Shown: one piece after another, positions 1 to 7,553 of the stretch | Numbering within the stretch: the stretch's first letter is position 1 | How the letters are laid out: each line of letters opens with the position of its first letter | Origin: Streptomyces sp. WAC06614 | GTDB lineage: Bacteria > Actinomycetota > Actinomycetes > Streptomycetales > Streptomycetaceae | NCBI RefSeq assembly: GCF_003949795.1 | Contig: NZ_RPRY01000023.1 | Coordinates: 1-43,017, forward strand | Direction of reading: 5' to 3' | DNA: 43,017 bases | Made by a program: the position numbers and the translations under genes | The notes under the pieces: model-generated | Databases searched by the model: none | Seen by the model: the letters and a program-made list of their open reading frames with translations, nothing else | Told to the model about the DNA's origin: nothing

Positions 1-156
1 GCCGCGCTGGACGTGGTCTGGCTCGGGCGTCGCTCGATCGTGGGAATCGAACCCGGGCGCAAGCTGATCGCCTCCGGGCGGATCGCGATGAGCCACGGAC
101 GGCGTGTGCTGTTCAACCCCAAGTACGAACTCCGACCGCTCGGACAGGAGCACTAG
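1..156 (+). CDS. OB-fold nucleic-acid-binding protein, 3' end only
   Basis: Frame 1 is open from the first base to TAG at 154-156, giving the last 51 residues of a protein whose start lies outside the window. The tail has short beta-rich stretches (VVWLGRRSIVGIEPGRKLIASGRI) and ends NPKYELRPLGQEH. This resembles the C-terminus of the small actinobacterial OB-fold proteins that I recall just upstream of DUF3159 and TrkA genes; the assignment rests on that resemblance and the neighbours. The following gene starts 3 bases after the stop, so the two are probably co-transcribed. No catalytic residue is expected. Confidence 0.6.
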   Translation, partial: AALDVVWLGRRSIVGIEPGRKLIASGRIAMSHGRRVLFNPKYELRPLGQEH

Positions 157-159
157 CCG

Positions 160-930
160 GTGACGTCCTTCGACAAGCCGACGCCCTCGTCGCCCACCCC
201 GCCCTCGTCCCCCGGCTCGCCGGGGACGCCGGGGGCGTCCGGTCAGGACGACGTGAAGGCGGTGACCCAGGCGGCGCTCTTCGACGCCTTCGGCGGCATC
301 CGCGGCACCGTGGAGACGATGCTCCCCGGCCTGCTGTTCGTGATGATCTACACGTTCAACAAGGACGTGACGATGTCCGCGATCGCGGCGGGCGCGGTGG
401 CCGTGCTGCTGGTGATCGTGCGACTGGCCCGCCGGGACACCGTCAAGCACGCCTTCAGCGGCGTCTTCGGCGTCGGCGTCGGCGTGGCCTTCGCCCTGTT
501 CACCGGCAGCGCCAAGGGCTTCTACCTGCCCGGTATGATCTACGGCGCCGGCCTCGGCGTGGCCTTCACGGTCTCGGCCCTGGTGGGCTTCCCGCTGCTC
601 GGCGTGATGCTCGGCCCGGTCTTCCGCGAGAACCTCTCCTGGCGGACCCGCAACCCCGGCCGCAAGAAGGCCTACACCAAGGCCTCGCTGGCCTGGGGCC
701 TGATCTTCCTGGCCAAGTACGCGATCCTCTTCCCGCTGTACTTCTGGGGCGACGAGACCCAGCTCGGCTGGCTGCTGGTGGCGCTGAAGCTGCCGCCGAT
801 GGTGCTGGCGGTGTACTTCACCTGGGTCTTCCTGGCCAAGGCCCCGCCGCCGATCGACGTGATCGCCGAGTACGAGGCGGAGGAGGCGGCCGAGAAGGCC
901 CGCGAGGCCGCCCGCCGGGGCGGGGCGTAG
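160..930 (+). CDS. DUF3159 family integral membrane protein
   Basis: Predicted 256-residue membrane protein with a GTG start three bases after the preceding stop; GGAG in the end of the upstream gene can serve as ribosome binding site. Residues 1-30 are a Pro/Ser/Thr/Gly-rich cytoplasmic tail. Hydrophobic segments follow at about 47-65, 70-90, 97-114, 122-150, 175-195 and 203-225, and the C-terminus is charged and Ala/Glu-rich. The layout and the ALFDAFGG and FRENLSWRTRNP stretches fit DUF3159, which has no known function. The constant neighbourhood with TrkA-type K+ regulatory proteins hints at a transport role, but that is only guilt by association. The gene ends at a strong hairpin. Confidence 0.8.
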   Translation: MTSFDKPTPSSPTPPSSPGSPGTPGASGQDDVKAVTQAALFDAFGGIRGTVETMLPGLLFVMIYTFNKDVTMSAIAAGAVAVLLVIVRLARRDTVKHAFSGVFGVGVGVAFALFTGSAKGFYLPGMIYGAGLGVAFTVSALVGFPLLGVMLGPVFRENLSWRTRNPGRKKAYTKASLAWGLIFLAKYAILFPLYFWGDETQLGWLLVALKLPPMVLAVYFTWVFLAKAPPPIDVIAEYEAEEAAEKAREAARRGGA

Positions 931-969
931 GCCCGTAGGACCCGGGCCCGGCACAGGCCCGTAGGACAT

Positions 970-1007
970 GTCGAAGGGGGGCCGCCCCACGGGTGGCCCC
1001 CCTTCGA
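970..1007. terminator. Bidirectional hairpin between convergent genes
   Basis: A near-perfect inverted repeat (GTCGAAGGGGGGCC / GGCCCCCCTTCGAC) with a short loop sits between the convergent DUF3159 and TrkA genes. It has no long T-run, as is common in Streptomyces, and probably ends transcription from both sides. Confidence 0.8.
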
Positions 1008-1028
1008 CGTGCGCGGCGTGCCGGACGG

Positions 1029-1691
1029 CTAGCGGCGGGCCTGGAGCAGCTCCTCCAGCTGCTCCTCGCGGGCCTGCGCGGCCACGAACAGCAGCTCGTC
1101 GCCCGCTTCCAGGGTCTCCTCCGGGTGCGGGGTCAGGACCCGGTTGCCGCGGATGATGGTGACCAGGGAGGTGTCCTGGGGCCAGTTGATCTCGCTGATC
1201 TGGGTGCCCGCCACGGAGGACTCCGCCGGCAGGGTCAGCTCGACCAGGTTGGCGTCGCCGTGGCTGAAGCGCAGCAGGCGCACCAGGTCACCGACGCTCA
1301 CGGCCTCCTCGACCAGGGCCGACATCAGACGCGGCGTGGAGACCGCGACGTCGACGCCCCAGGACTCGTTGAAGAGCCACTCGTTCTTGGGGTTGTTCAC
1401 CCGCGCCACGACCCGGGGGACCCCGTACTCGGTCTTGGCCAGCAGCGAGACGACCAGGTTGACCTTGTCGTCACCGGTGGCGGCGATGACCACGTTGCAG
1501 CGCTGCAGCGCCGCCTCGTCCAGCGAGGTGATCTCGCAGGCGTCGGCCAGCAGCCACTCGGCCTGCGGCACCCGCTCCACCGAGATGGCGGTCGGCGCCT
1601 TGTCCACGAGCAGCACCTCGTGGCCGTTCTCCAGCAGCTCGCCCGCGATGGAACGGCCCACCGCGCCGGCTCCGGCGATCGCGACCCTCAT
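1029..1691 (-). CDS. TrkA-type K+ uptake regulatory protein (CeoC-like)
   Basis: A 220-residue cytoplasmic protein with an N-terminal RCK/TrkA_N Rossmann domain (GAGAVGRSIAGELL at about 7-20, acidic residue at the end of beta-2 in VLLVDK) and a C-terminal TrkA_C (RCK_C) domain from about residue 140. Such subunits bind NAD(H) or nucleotides and gate Trk/Ktr potassium transporters. The start codon overlaps the stop of the upstream trkA-like gene (ATGA, 1688-1691), so the two are translationally coupled. Paired small TrkA proteins are called ceoB and ceoC in mycobacteria; this is the second gene of the pair. No membrane subunit is adjacent, although the neighbouring APC permease could be a partner. 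Confidence 0.9.
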   Translation of the reverse strand: MRVAIAGAGAVGRSIAGELLENGHEVLLVDKAPTAISVERVPQAEWLLADACEITSLDEAALQRCNVVIAATGDDKVNLVVSLLAKTEYGVPRVVARVNNPKNEWLFNESWGVDVAVSTPRLMSALVEEAVSVGDLVRLLRFSHGDANLVELTLPAESSVAGTQISEINWPQDTSLVTIIRGNRVLTPHPEETLEAGDELLFVAAQAREEQLEELLQARR

Positions 1692-2356
1692 GCCTGTGCC
1701 TCCTCGGGGCCCTCGGCGAAGGCCGCCTCCACCTTGTCGATCTCGTCCGTGCGCATCATCACGTGGACGAGGTCACCTTCCTGCAGCACCGTCTGCGACG
1801 TCGGCAGCATGGCCTCGCCCAGGCGGGTGAGGAACGCCACCCGGACACCGGTCTCCTCCTGGAGCCGGCTGACCTTGTGCCCGATCCACGCCGTGGAGGT
1901 GTGCACCTCGGCGAGCTGCACGCCGCCGCTCGGGTCGCGCCACAGCGGCTCCGCGCCCGAGGGGAGCAGCCGGCGCAGCATCTGGTCGGCGGTCCAGCGG
2001 ACGGTCGCCACCGTCGGGATGCCCAGACGCTGGTAGACCTCGGCGCGCTTGGGGTCGTAGATGCGGGCGGCGACGTTCTCCACGCCGAACATCTCGCGCG
2101 CCACGCGGGCGGCGATGATGTTGGAATTGTCACCACTGCTGACGGCCGCGAAGGCGCCCGCCTCCTCGATGCCGGCCTCGCGCAGGGTGTCCTGGTCGAA
2201 GCCGACCCCGGTGACGCGGCGCCCGCCGAATCCCGCTCCCAGCCGACGGAACGCGGTGGGGTCCTGGTCGATCACAGCGACGGTATGCCCCTGCTGCTCC
2301 AGGGTCTGCGCAAGGGCGGAGCCCACCCTTCCGCAGCCCATAATGACGATGTGCAC
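1688..2356 (-). CDS. TrkA-type K+ uptake regulatory protein (CeoB-like)
   Basis: A 222-residue protein starting MHIVIMGCGRVGSALAQ, a classic RCK/TrkA_N dinucleotide-binding loop (GCGRVGSALA), followed by a second-domain TrkA_C fold (LAEVHTSTAWIGHKVSRL onward, about 145-215). It is expected to form a hetero-octameric RCK gating ring with the downstream paralogue, to which it is joined by a 4-base stop/start overlap. It is divergent from the APC permease, with about 230 bases between the start codons that hold both promoters. Function is assigned from the family; nothing in the sequence shows the partner channel. Confidence 0.9.
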   Translation of the reverse strand: MHIVIMGCGRVGSALAQTLEQQGHTVAVIDQDPTAFRRLGAGFGGRRVTGVGFDQDTLREAGIEEAGAFAAVSSGDNSNIIAARVAREMFGVENVAARIYDPKRAEVYQRLGIPTVATVRWTADQMLRRLLPSGAEPLWRDPSGGVQLAEVHTSTAWIGHKVSRLQEETGVRVAFLTRLGEAMLPTSQTVLQEGDLVHVMMRTDEIDKVEAAFAEGPEEAQA

Positions 2357-2547
2357 GGCCGTCCTTCCGGCTGTCGGCGGCTGTATCGGTTCCAGCCTCG
2401 TTCATGCTCAGGCTTAACAGGGTCTCAGACCGTTGCCCAAGGTACACACGGGTGGTCCGCCGGGGTGACCCCTTGCGGCCCTCCGGTCACGAGCGGCAGC
2501 CTCTTGTGGTACTCCGGTGCCGAATTCCCGGAGGAATCGGCAGGTGG

Positions 2548-2585
2548 TTGGGCAGCGCCGATTTCGAACGCTTACGATCCTCTGC
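2548..2585 (+). promoter_or_regulatory. Possible promoter giving a leaderless permease mRNA
   Basis: TACGAT at 2573-2578 is a good -10 element and TTGGGC at 2548-2553 a possible -35, with a long spacer of about 19. Transcription would start 7-8 bases after the -10, exactly at the GTG at 2586. No Shine-Dalgarno sequence precedes that GTG, which fits a leaderless transcript. Confidence 0.45.
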
Positions 2586-4634
2586 GTGTCCAAACTGACC
2601 GACGTGCCCAAACGGATCCTGATCGGCCGGGCGCTGCGCAGCGACCGCCTCGGGGAAACGCTCCTTCCGAAGCGGATCGCCCTTCCCGTCTTCGCCTCCG
2701 ACCCGCTCTCCTCGGTGGCATATGCCCCCGGCGAGGTCCTGCTGGTCCTCTCCGTCGCGGGCGTGTCGGCGTACCAGTACAGCCCCTGGATCGCGGCCGC
2801 CGTCGTGGTGCTGATGTTCACGGTCGTCGCCTCGTACCGGCAGAACGTGCACGCCTACCCCAGCGGCGGTGGCGACTACGAGGTCGCCACCACCAACCTC
2901 GGGCCCAAGGCCGGCCTGACCGTGGCCAGCGCCCTGCTCGTCGACTACGTCCTGACCGTGGCCGTCTCCATCGCCTCCGGCGTGGAGAACCTCGGGTCCG
3001 CGGTGGACTTCGTCATCGAGCACAAGGTCCTCAGCGCGATCGTCATGATCCTTCTCCTCACGCTGATGAACCTGCGCGGCGTGAAGGAATCCGGAAAGCT
3101 CTTCGCCATTCCGACCTACGTGTTCGTCGCGGGCGTCTTCGTCATGATCGCCTGGGGTGCCTGGAAGGGCCTCGTCCTCGACGACACCATGCAGGCCCCC
3201 ACCGCCGACCTGGAGATCAAGGCAGAACACCAGGGCCTCGCCGGCTTCGCCCTGGTCTTCCTGCTGCTGCGCGCCTTCTCCTCCGGCTGTGCCGCCCTGA
3301 CCGGCGTCGAGGCCATCAGCAACGGCGTCCCCGCCTTCCGCAAGCCCAAGAGCAAGAACGCGGCCACCACCCTCGCCCTCATGGGCGCGCTGGCCGTCAC
3401 CATGTTCTGCGGCATCATCGGGCTGGCCATGGCCACCGACGTCCGGATGGCCGAGAAGCCCGCCACCGACCTGCTGCGCAACGGCGTCCCCGTCGGCGAC
3501 AGCTACGTCCAGAACCCGGTCATCTCCCAGGTCGCCGAGGCCGTCTTCGGCCCGGGCAGCTTCTTCTTCGTGCTGCTCGCCGCCGCCACCGCGCTCGTCC
3601 TGTTCCTTGCCGCGAACACCGCGTACAACGGCTTCCCGCTGCTCGGCTCGATCCTCGCCCAGGACCGCTACCTGCCGCGCCAGCTCCACACCCGCGGCGA
3701 CCGGCTCGCCTTCTCCAACGGCATCGTGCTGCTCGCCGGCGCCGCGATCCTGCTGGTCTGGCTCTACGACGCCGACTCCACCAAGCTGATCCAGCTCTAC
3801 ATCGTCGGCGTGTTCGTCTCCTTCACGCTCAGCCAGATCGGCATGGTCCGGCACTGGAACCGGCACCTGAAGACCGAGAGGGACACCGCCGCGCGCCGCC
3901 GGATGATCCGCTCCCGCGCCATCAACGCCTTCGGCGCGACCTTCACCGGCCTGGTGCTGGCCGTCGTCCTCGCCACCAAGTTCACCCACGGCGCCTGGGT
4001 CGCCCTGCTCGGCATGGTGATCTTCTACGGCACCATGACGGCCATCCGCCGGCACTACGACAAGGTCGCCGACGAGATCGCCGCCGCCGAGGAGCGCCCC
4101 GACGAATACGTCCGCCCCTCGCGGGTCCGTTCCGTCGTCCTGGTCTCCAAGCTCCACAAGCCCACCCTGCGGGCCCTGGCCTACGCCAAGCTGCTGCACG
4201 CCAACCAGCTCGAAGCGCTCACCGTCAGCGTGGACCCGGCCGAGACCAAGGCGCTCAAGGCGGAGTGGGAGCGGCGCGGCATCGACGTTCCGCTGAAGAT
4301 CCTCGACTCGCCGTACCGCGAGGTCACCCGCCCGGTGATCGAGTACGTCAAGGGCCTGCGCAGCGAGAACCCGCGCGACGCGGTCAGCGTGTACATCCCC
4401 GAGTACGTCGTCGGCCACTGGTACGAGCACCTGCTGCACAACCAGAGCGCCCTGCGCCTGAAGGGCCGCCTGCTCTTCACGCCGGGGGTCATGGTCACCT
4501 CGGTCCCGTACCAGCTCGCCTCCTCCGAAGCGGCGAAGAAGCGGGCCAGGAAGCGCCAGGAGTGGAGCGCCCCGGGCGCCGTCCGCCGCGGCCCGGTGGA
4601 CACCCGCCGCAAGGAGCCGAGCGGAAAGCCGTAG
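2586..4634 (+). CDS. APC superfamily amino acid/cation permease
   Basis: A 682-residue secondary transporter. The frame is open further upstream, but the GTG at 2586 (VSKLTDVPKRILIGRAL) fits the usual N-terminus and a leaderless promoter. The family signature is ALPVFASDPLSSVAYAPGEVLLVLS near residues 30-55, with about 12 hydrophobic helices to about residue 500. GYYEVATTNL-like GDYEVATTNLG and TGVEAISNGVPAFRKPKSKNA are typical of the KUP/APC-like actinobacterial permeases. The last 180 residues are cytoplasmic and carry a USP-like region (KPTLRALAYAKLLHANQLEALTVSVD). The gene is divergent from two TrkA proteins, so a role in K+ or amino acid uptake is plausible; the substrate cannot be read from sequence. 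Confidence 0.85.
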   Translation: MSKLTDVPKRILIGRALRSDRLGETLLPKRIALPVFASDPLSSVAYAPGEVLLVLSVAGVSAYQYSPWIAAAVVVLMFTVVASYRQNVHAYPSGGGDYEVATTNLGPKAGLTVASALLVDYVLTVAVSIASGVENLGSAVDFVIEHKVLSAIVMILLLTLMNLRGVKESGKLFAIPTYVFVAGVFVMIAWGAWKGLVLDDTMQAPTADLEIKAEHQGLAGFALVFLLLRAFSSGCAALTGVEAISNGVPAFRKPKSKNAATTLALMGALAVTMFCGIIGLAMATDVRMAEKPATDLLRNGVPVGDSYVQNPVISQVAEAVFGPGSFFFVLLAAATALVLFLAANTAYNGFPLLGSILAQDRYLPRQLHTRGDRLAFSNGIVLLAGAAILLVWLYDADSTKLIQLYIVGVFVSFTLSQIGMVRHWNRHLKTERDTAARRRMIRSRAINAFGATFTGLVLAVVLATKFTHGAWVALLGMVIFYGTMTAIRRHYDKVADEIAAAEERPDEYVRPSRVRSVVLVSKLHKPTLRALAYAKLLHANQLEALTVSVDPAETKALKAEWERRGIDVPLKILDSPYREVTRPVIEYVKGLRSENPRDAVSVYIPEYVVGHWYEHLLHNQSALRLKGRLLFTPGVMVTSVPYQLASSEAAKKRARKRQEWSAPGAVRRGPVDTRRKEPSGKP

Positions 4635-4644
4635 GGCACGGCTC

Positions 4645-4674
4645 GGCCGGCCGGGCCTCGGCCCGGCCGGCCTT
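4645..4674 (+). terminator. Rho-independent-type hairpin after the permease
   Basis: A GC-only inverted repeat (GGCCGGCCGGGC / GCCCGGCCGGCC) followed by TT lies 10 bases past the permease stop. It is a likely terminator separating the permease from the methyltransferase gene. Confidence 0.65.
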
Positions 4675-4810
4675 GTCGGGCGTGGTCGGGCCGGGTGCGG
4701 GATCCACGTAGACTGAAGGGTCGCCGCCCGAGCCGCCGACCGGCTGTGCCGCCGGCGCCGGAGGCCGCCCACCCGCAGTCCGCAACCCCGACCTCCTTGG
4801 AGCCACCCCC

Positions 4811-6169
4811 ATGACCCCGCAGAACCAGAAGAACGCACCGGTCGGCGGGGAGGAGAAGGCGTCCCTGGTGGGGGAGGAGTACGAGGTCGAGGTCGGCCCC
4901 GTCGCGCACGGCGGCCACTGCATCGCCCGTACCGAGGACGGCCGCGTCCTCTTCGTCCGCCACGCCCTCCCCGGCGAGAAGGTGATCGCCAAGGTCACCG
5001 AGGGCGACGCGGACTCCCGCTTCCTGCGCGCCGACGCCGTACGCGTCCTGGACCCCTCCAAGGACCGCGTCGAGGCCCCCTGCCCGTACGCCGGCCCGGG
5101 CCTGTGCGGCGGCTGCGACTGGCAGCACGCCAAGCCCGGCGCCCAGCGCCGCCTGAAGGGCGAGGTCGTCGCCGAGCAGCTGCGCCGCCTCGCCGGCCTC
5201 ACCCCCGAGGAGGCGGGCTGGGACGGCACGGTCATGCCGGCCGAGGGCGACAAGCTGCCCGCGGGCCAGGTCCCGCAGTGGCGCACCCGGGTCCAGTACG
5301 CCGTCGACGCGGAGGGCCGCGCGGGCCTGCGCAAGCACCGCTCGCACGAGGTCCAGGTCATCGACCACTGCATGATCGCGGCGCCGGGCGTGACCGAACT
5401 GGGCATCGAGAAGCGTGAATGGCCCCAGATGGCCTCGGTGGAGGCCATCGCCGCGACGGGCTCCCAGGACCGCCAGGTCGTCCTGACCCCGGTCCCCGGG
5501 GGCCGCCTGCCCCTGGTCGAGCTGGACAAGCCGGTCTCGGTCCTGCGGGTGGAGGAGAAGGACGGCGGCGTCCACCGCGTCCACGGCCGCCCGTTCGTCC
5601 GCGAACGCTCCGACGGCCGCACCTACCGTGTCGGCATGGGCGGCTTCTGGCAGGTCCACCCCCAGGCCGCCGACACCCTGGTCAAGGCCGTCATGCAGGG
5701 CCTGATGCCGCGCAAGGGCGAGATGGCCCTCGACCTCTACTGCGGCGTCGGCATCTTCGCGGGAGCCCTCGCCGAACGCCTCGGCGAGACGGGCGCCGTC
5801 CTCGGCATCGAAGCGGGCAAGCGCGCCGTCGAGGACGCCCGCCACAACCTGGCCGACTTCCCCCGGGTCCGCATCGAACAGGGCAAGGTCGAGCAGATCC
5901 TCCCGCGCACCCGCATCACCGAGGCCGACCTGATCGTCCTCGACCCCCCGCGCGCCGGCGCCGGCAAGCAGACGGTCCGCCACCTGGCCTCCCTCCACGC
6001 CCGCCGCATCGCCTACGTGGCCTGCGACCCGGCCGCCCTCGCCCGCGACCTGTCCTACTTCCGCGACCACGGCTACCGCGTCCGCACCCTCCGCGTCTTC
6101 GACCTGTTCCCGATGACCCATCATGTCGAGTGTGTCGCGATCCTTGAGCCCGTTGAAAAGGGTCACTGA
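4811..6169 (+). CDS. TRAM-domain class I SAM-dependent RNA (uracil-5-)methyltransferase, with a replaced 3' end
   Basis: A 452-residue TrmA/RlmC/RlmD-family enzyme expected to place m5U on tRNA or rRNA. A TRAM domain lies at about 17-75 (YEVEVGPVAHGGHCIAR). An Fe-S-type cysteine set follows (CPYAGPGLCGGCDWQH, about 92-107), then the Rossmann methyltransferase domain (LDLYCGVGIFAGALA, about 308-322) and the ACDPAALARDLSYF motif near residue 405. The family's catalytic Cys is in CDPA. The last 18 codons or so (from 6118) use T- and A-ending codons unlike the rest of the gene, because this stretch was brought by the integrated element. The native ending lies at 30706-30768. The encoded ending is nearly unchanged (VEKGH instead of VEKGF), so the enzyme should still work. 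Confidence 0.9.
   Translation: MTPQNQKNAPVGGEEKASLVGEEYEVEVGPVAHGGHCIARTEDGRVLFVRHALPGEKVIAKVTEGDADSRFLRADAVRVLDPSKDRVEAPCPYAGPGLCGGCDWQHAKPGAQRRLKGEVVAEQLRRLAGLTPEEAGWDGTVMPAEGDKLPAGQVPQWRTRVQYAVDAEGRAGLRKHRSHEVQVIDHCMIAAPGVTELGIEKREWPQMASVEAIAATGSQDRQVVLTPVPGGRLPLVELDKPVSVLRVEEKDGGVHRVHGRPFVRERSDGRTYRVGMGGFWQVHPQAADTLVKAVMQGLMPRKGEMALDLYCGVGIFAGALAERLGETGAVLGIEAGKRAVEDARHNLADFPRVRIEQGKVEQILPRTRITEADLIVLDPPRAGAGKQTVRHLASLHARRIAYVACDPAALARDLSYFRDHGYRVRTLRVFDLFPMTHHVECVAILEPVEKGH
6107..6117 (+). other. attL core of the integrated element
   Basis: TTCCCGATGAC is identical here and at 30706-30716. Left of it the methyltransferase gene has normal codon use; right of it the sequence is a recoded copy of the gene end. 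At the other junction the native gene end resumes after the same 11 bases. One mismatch is followed by CATCA at both sites, so the exchange core may be slightly longer. Confidence 0.8.
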
Positions 6170-6181
6170 CCTGCGGTTTTG
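6166..6181 (+). repeat. 16-base direct repeat, left copy
   Basis: CTGACCTGCGGTTTTG is repeated exactly at 30666-30681. It spans the stop codon of the element-supplied gene end. A related sequence (CTGACCTGCCGTTCCT) follows the native stop at about 30765. Confidence 0.7.
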
Positions 6182-6236
6182 GCGAGTGTGCGTTATGCGC
6201 AGTAGGTGCGTTACGGGCGATATCTTGACGCCAATC

Positions 6237-6285
6237 TGACGCACGTGACGCACGTGACGCACGCGTGACGCACGTTTGACGCACG
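6237..6285 (+). repeat. Five TGACGCACG repeats, probable integrase arm-type sites
   Basis: TGACGCACG occurs at 6237, 6246, 6255, 6266 and 6277. The first three are tandem at 9 bases and the last two are spaced 11 bases apart. Two degenerate copies with the same 11-base spacing lie inside the right end at 30617 and 30628. Location and spacing fit arm-type binding sites of a tyrosine integrase, or recombination-factor sites; binding itself is inference. Confidence 0.6.
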
Positions 6286-6324
6286 CCGGACGTTTTTTCT
6301 GACGGGCCGTCATGGCAGGAAAGT

Positions 6325-6359
6325 CGCCTCCCGAGACGGTGTCCCGTCGGGGAGGTGGC
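6325..6359. terminator. Hairpin inside the left end of the element
   Basis: An interrupted inverted repeat (GCCTCCC..GACGG / CCGTC..GGGAGGTGGC) lies about 150 bases past the methyltransferase stop. It is a possible terminator of that gene; the T-run is weak. Confidence 0.4.
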
Positions 6360-6672
6360 TTTCGCGCAGTCGAGCCGTGCTGCCCTTCCCCTGCGGGCGT
6401 CTCGGACAATCCCGTGCGTGGTAACACTCTGTAGTCGATCGCCGGGGTGGCGGCGGGCCGGGGAAACACCGCGGGCGAGATGTTCAGGCGGTTGGTGAAC
6501 GCGTCCGGGGGGCGGGTGGTCACCTTAGGTGCCGCAGGGGTCGGGGCTCGTAAGCGAGGAGGGTGTCGGCCTGCTGGTGCCGAGTAAGGGTGCGGGTAAC
6601 GCCCAGAGATGTGCTTCGTGTGGAGGAGCGCCCGGCGACGGCAGCATCGGCTGGACGTTGGGGCCCGCCCGC

Positions 6673-6690
6673 CGGGCCTGTACAGGCCCG
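6673..6690. repeat. Perfect 18-base palindrome
   Basis: CGGGCCTGTACAGGCCCG has dyad symmetry with no loop, so it is more like an operator or recombination site than a terminator. It lies just before a terminator-like hairpin with no obvious gene next to it. Confidence 0.5.
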
Positions 6691-6695
6691 CGTGT

Positions 6696-6731
6696 CGCCC
6701 GACGCCCCGGGAGGGGGCGCCGGGCGGTTTT
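6696..6731 (+). terminator. GC-rich hairpin followed by TTTT
   Basis: CGCCCGACGCCCC pairs with GGGGCGCCGGGCG and is followed by GTTTT. This is a good terminator for plus-strand transcription, though no plus-strand gene upstream of it could be identified. Confidence 0.55.
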
Positions 6732-7010
6732 GAAGCAGCTGATGACGGGCTCGCCGAGGGATCCGTTGCGGATAGGGTCAGCTTCATCCCGGGCCGATAT
6801 GGCGTGCGCGGGCCAGGCCCGGCGCCCAGGCGCTCTGGGAGCAGTACCGCCGGGCCGCCTCAACTTTCCGCGACCACCCTCTGTTGGTGTGCCAACTCCC
6901 CTTGTGCCGTCCTCAATTACTGTCGGGCAGAGCGGGCTTCGCCGCGGCTGCGAGCGGTGGTGAGGCCGGCGCGGGGTGCGCCGGGCTCACCAGACTTGCT
7001 CCGGCTCCGG

Positions 7011-7535
7011 TCATTCCGGCATGTCGTCTTCGGGTTCGTGGAGGTACCACATGTCGAAGCAGTACGTTTCGGAGCCTGCGAGGGCGTCCAGTGCCTGTCG
7101 TGTGGCGGCGCGGCTCCACTGTTCCTCGACGGCGCGCATGCGGATGGTCGAGGCCTGGTGGGCTGTTGGCTCGCGTCCTTGCCAGGAGGCGCGGACCTGG
7201 TAGACGCCGGGTCGGGGGAGCTCGACTTCCCCGGCGACCCCTGCGGTGAACTCGCCGACGACCAGGGTGCCGGTTGCGCACTCCAAGGTCAGTTCCGTGC
7301 TGCCGTCGGCGGGCGGCCAGGTGGAGGGTGGGGCGTTGTGGACTCGGATGGTGACGCCGACGCCGACGCCGCTTTGCAGGCTGCCGATGTAGAGGTGGTA
7401 TCCGTCGCCGGCCACCACGTGTTCGTCGAGCTGGTCCAGGACGGCTGATGTGCCGACGTAGGCGTCGGCGTCGTACAGCTCGATGACCCGGCGGTCGGGG
7501 ACGGCCTGCAGCCGGTGTTCGGCAAGGATGGTCAC
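7011..7535 (-). CDS. Small acidic cytosolic protein of unknown family, third gene of the nuclease operon
   Basis: A 174-residue protein with a GTG start (VTILAEHRLQ) and no signal peptide or membrane segment. It is acidic, with alternating hydrophobic stretches (YHLYIGSLQ, TIRVHNAPP, ELTLECATGTLVVG, GVYQVRASWQG) that suggest a beta-sandwich, and the tail is EPEDDMPE. I do not recognise the family, although similar short beta-rich hypothetical proteins are common in Streptomyces. It starts 18 bases after the stop of a secreted NucA/NucB-type nuclease. A small acidic cytosolic protein directly downstream of a nuclease is the usual position of an immunity protein, but nothing in the sequence proves that role. 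Confidence 0.6.
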   Translation of the reverse strand: MTILAEHRLQAVPDRRVIELYDADAYVGTSAVLDQLDEHVVAGDGYHLYIGSLQSGVGVGVTIRVHNAPPSTWPPADGSTELTLECATGTLVVGEFTAGVAGEVELPRPGVYQVRASWQGREPTAHQASTIRMRAVEEQWSRAATRQALDALAGSETYCFDMWYLHEPEDDMPE

Positions 7536-7553
7536 GGAAGTCCTCGGCGGGTC

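Larger units (their letters stand above)
6182..7010. other. Gene-poor left end of the element
   Basis: No convincing gene in about 830 bases. The stretch holds arm-type repeats (6237-6285), a hairpin (6325-6359), a perfect palindrome (6673-6690) and a GC-rich terminator (6696-6731). Open frames at 6525-6963 on both strands lack ribosome binding sites and recognisable motifs. Confidence 0.6.

Noticed and set aside
993..4838. Long open frames on the strand opposite the TrkA, permease and methyltransferase genes
   Set aside because: They are shadow frames produced by the very high third-position GC of the real genes; their translations are low-complexity Arg/Gly/Pro/His or Asp/Val runs with no motifs.
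6237..6285. CRISPR array
   Set aside because: Repeats are 9 bases long with 0-2 base spacers; there are no unique spacers and no cas genes.
6529..6963. Possible 144-residue plus-strand gene before the nuclease operon
   Set aside because: No ribosome binding site, no family motif, and the frame runs through a palindrome and a terminator-like hairpin.
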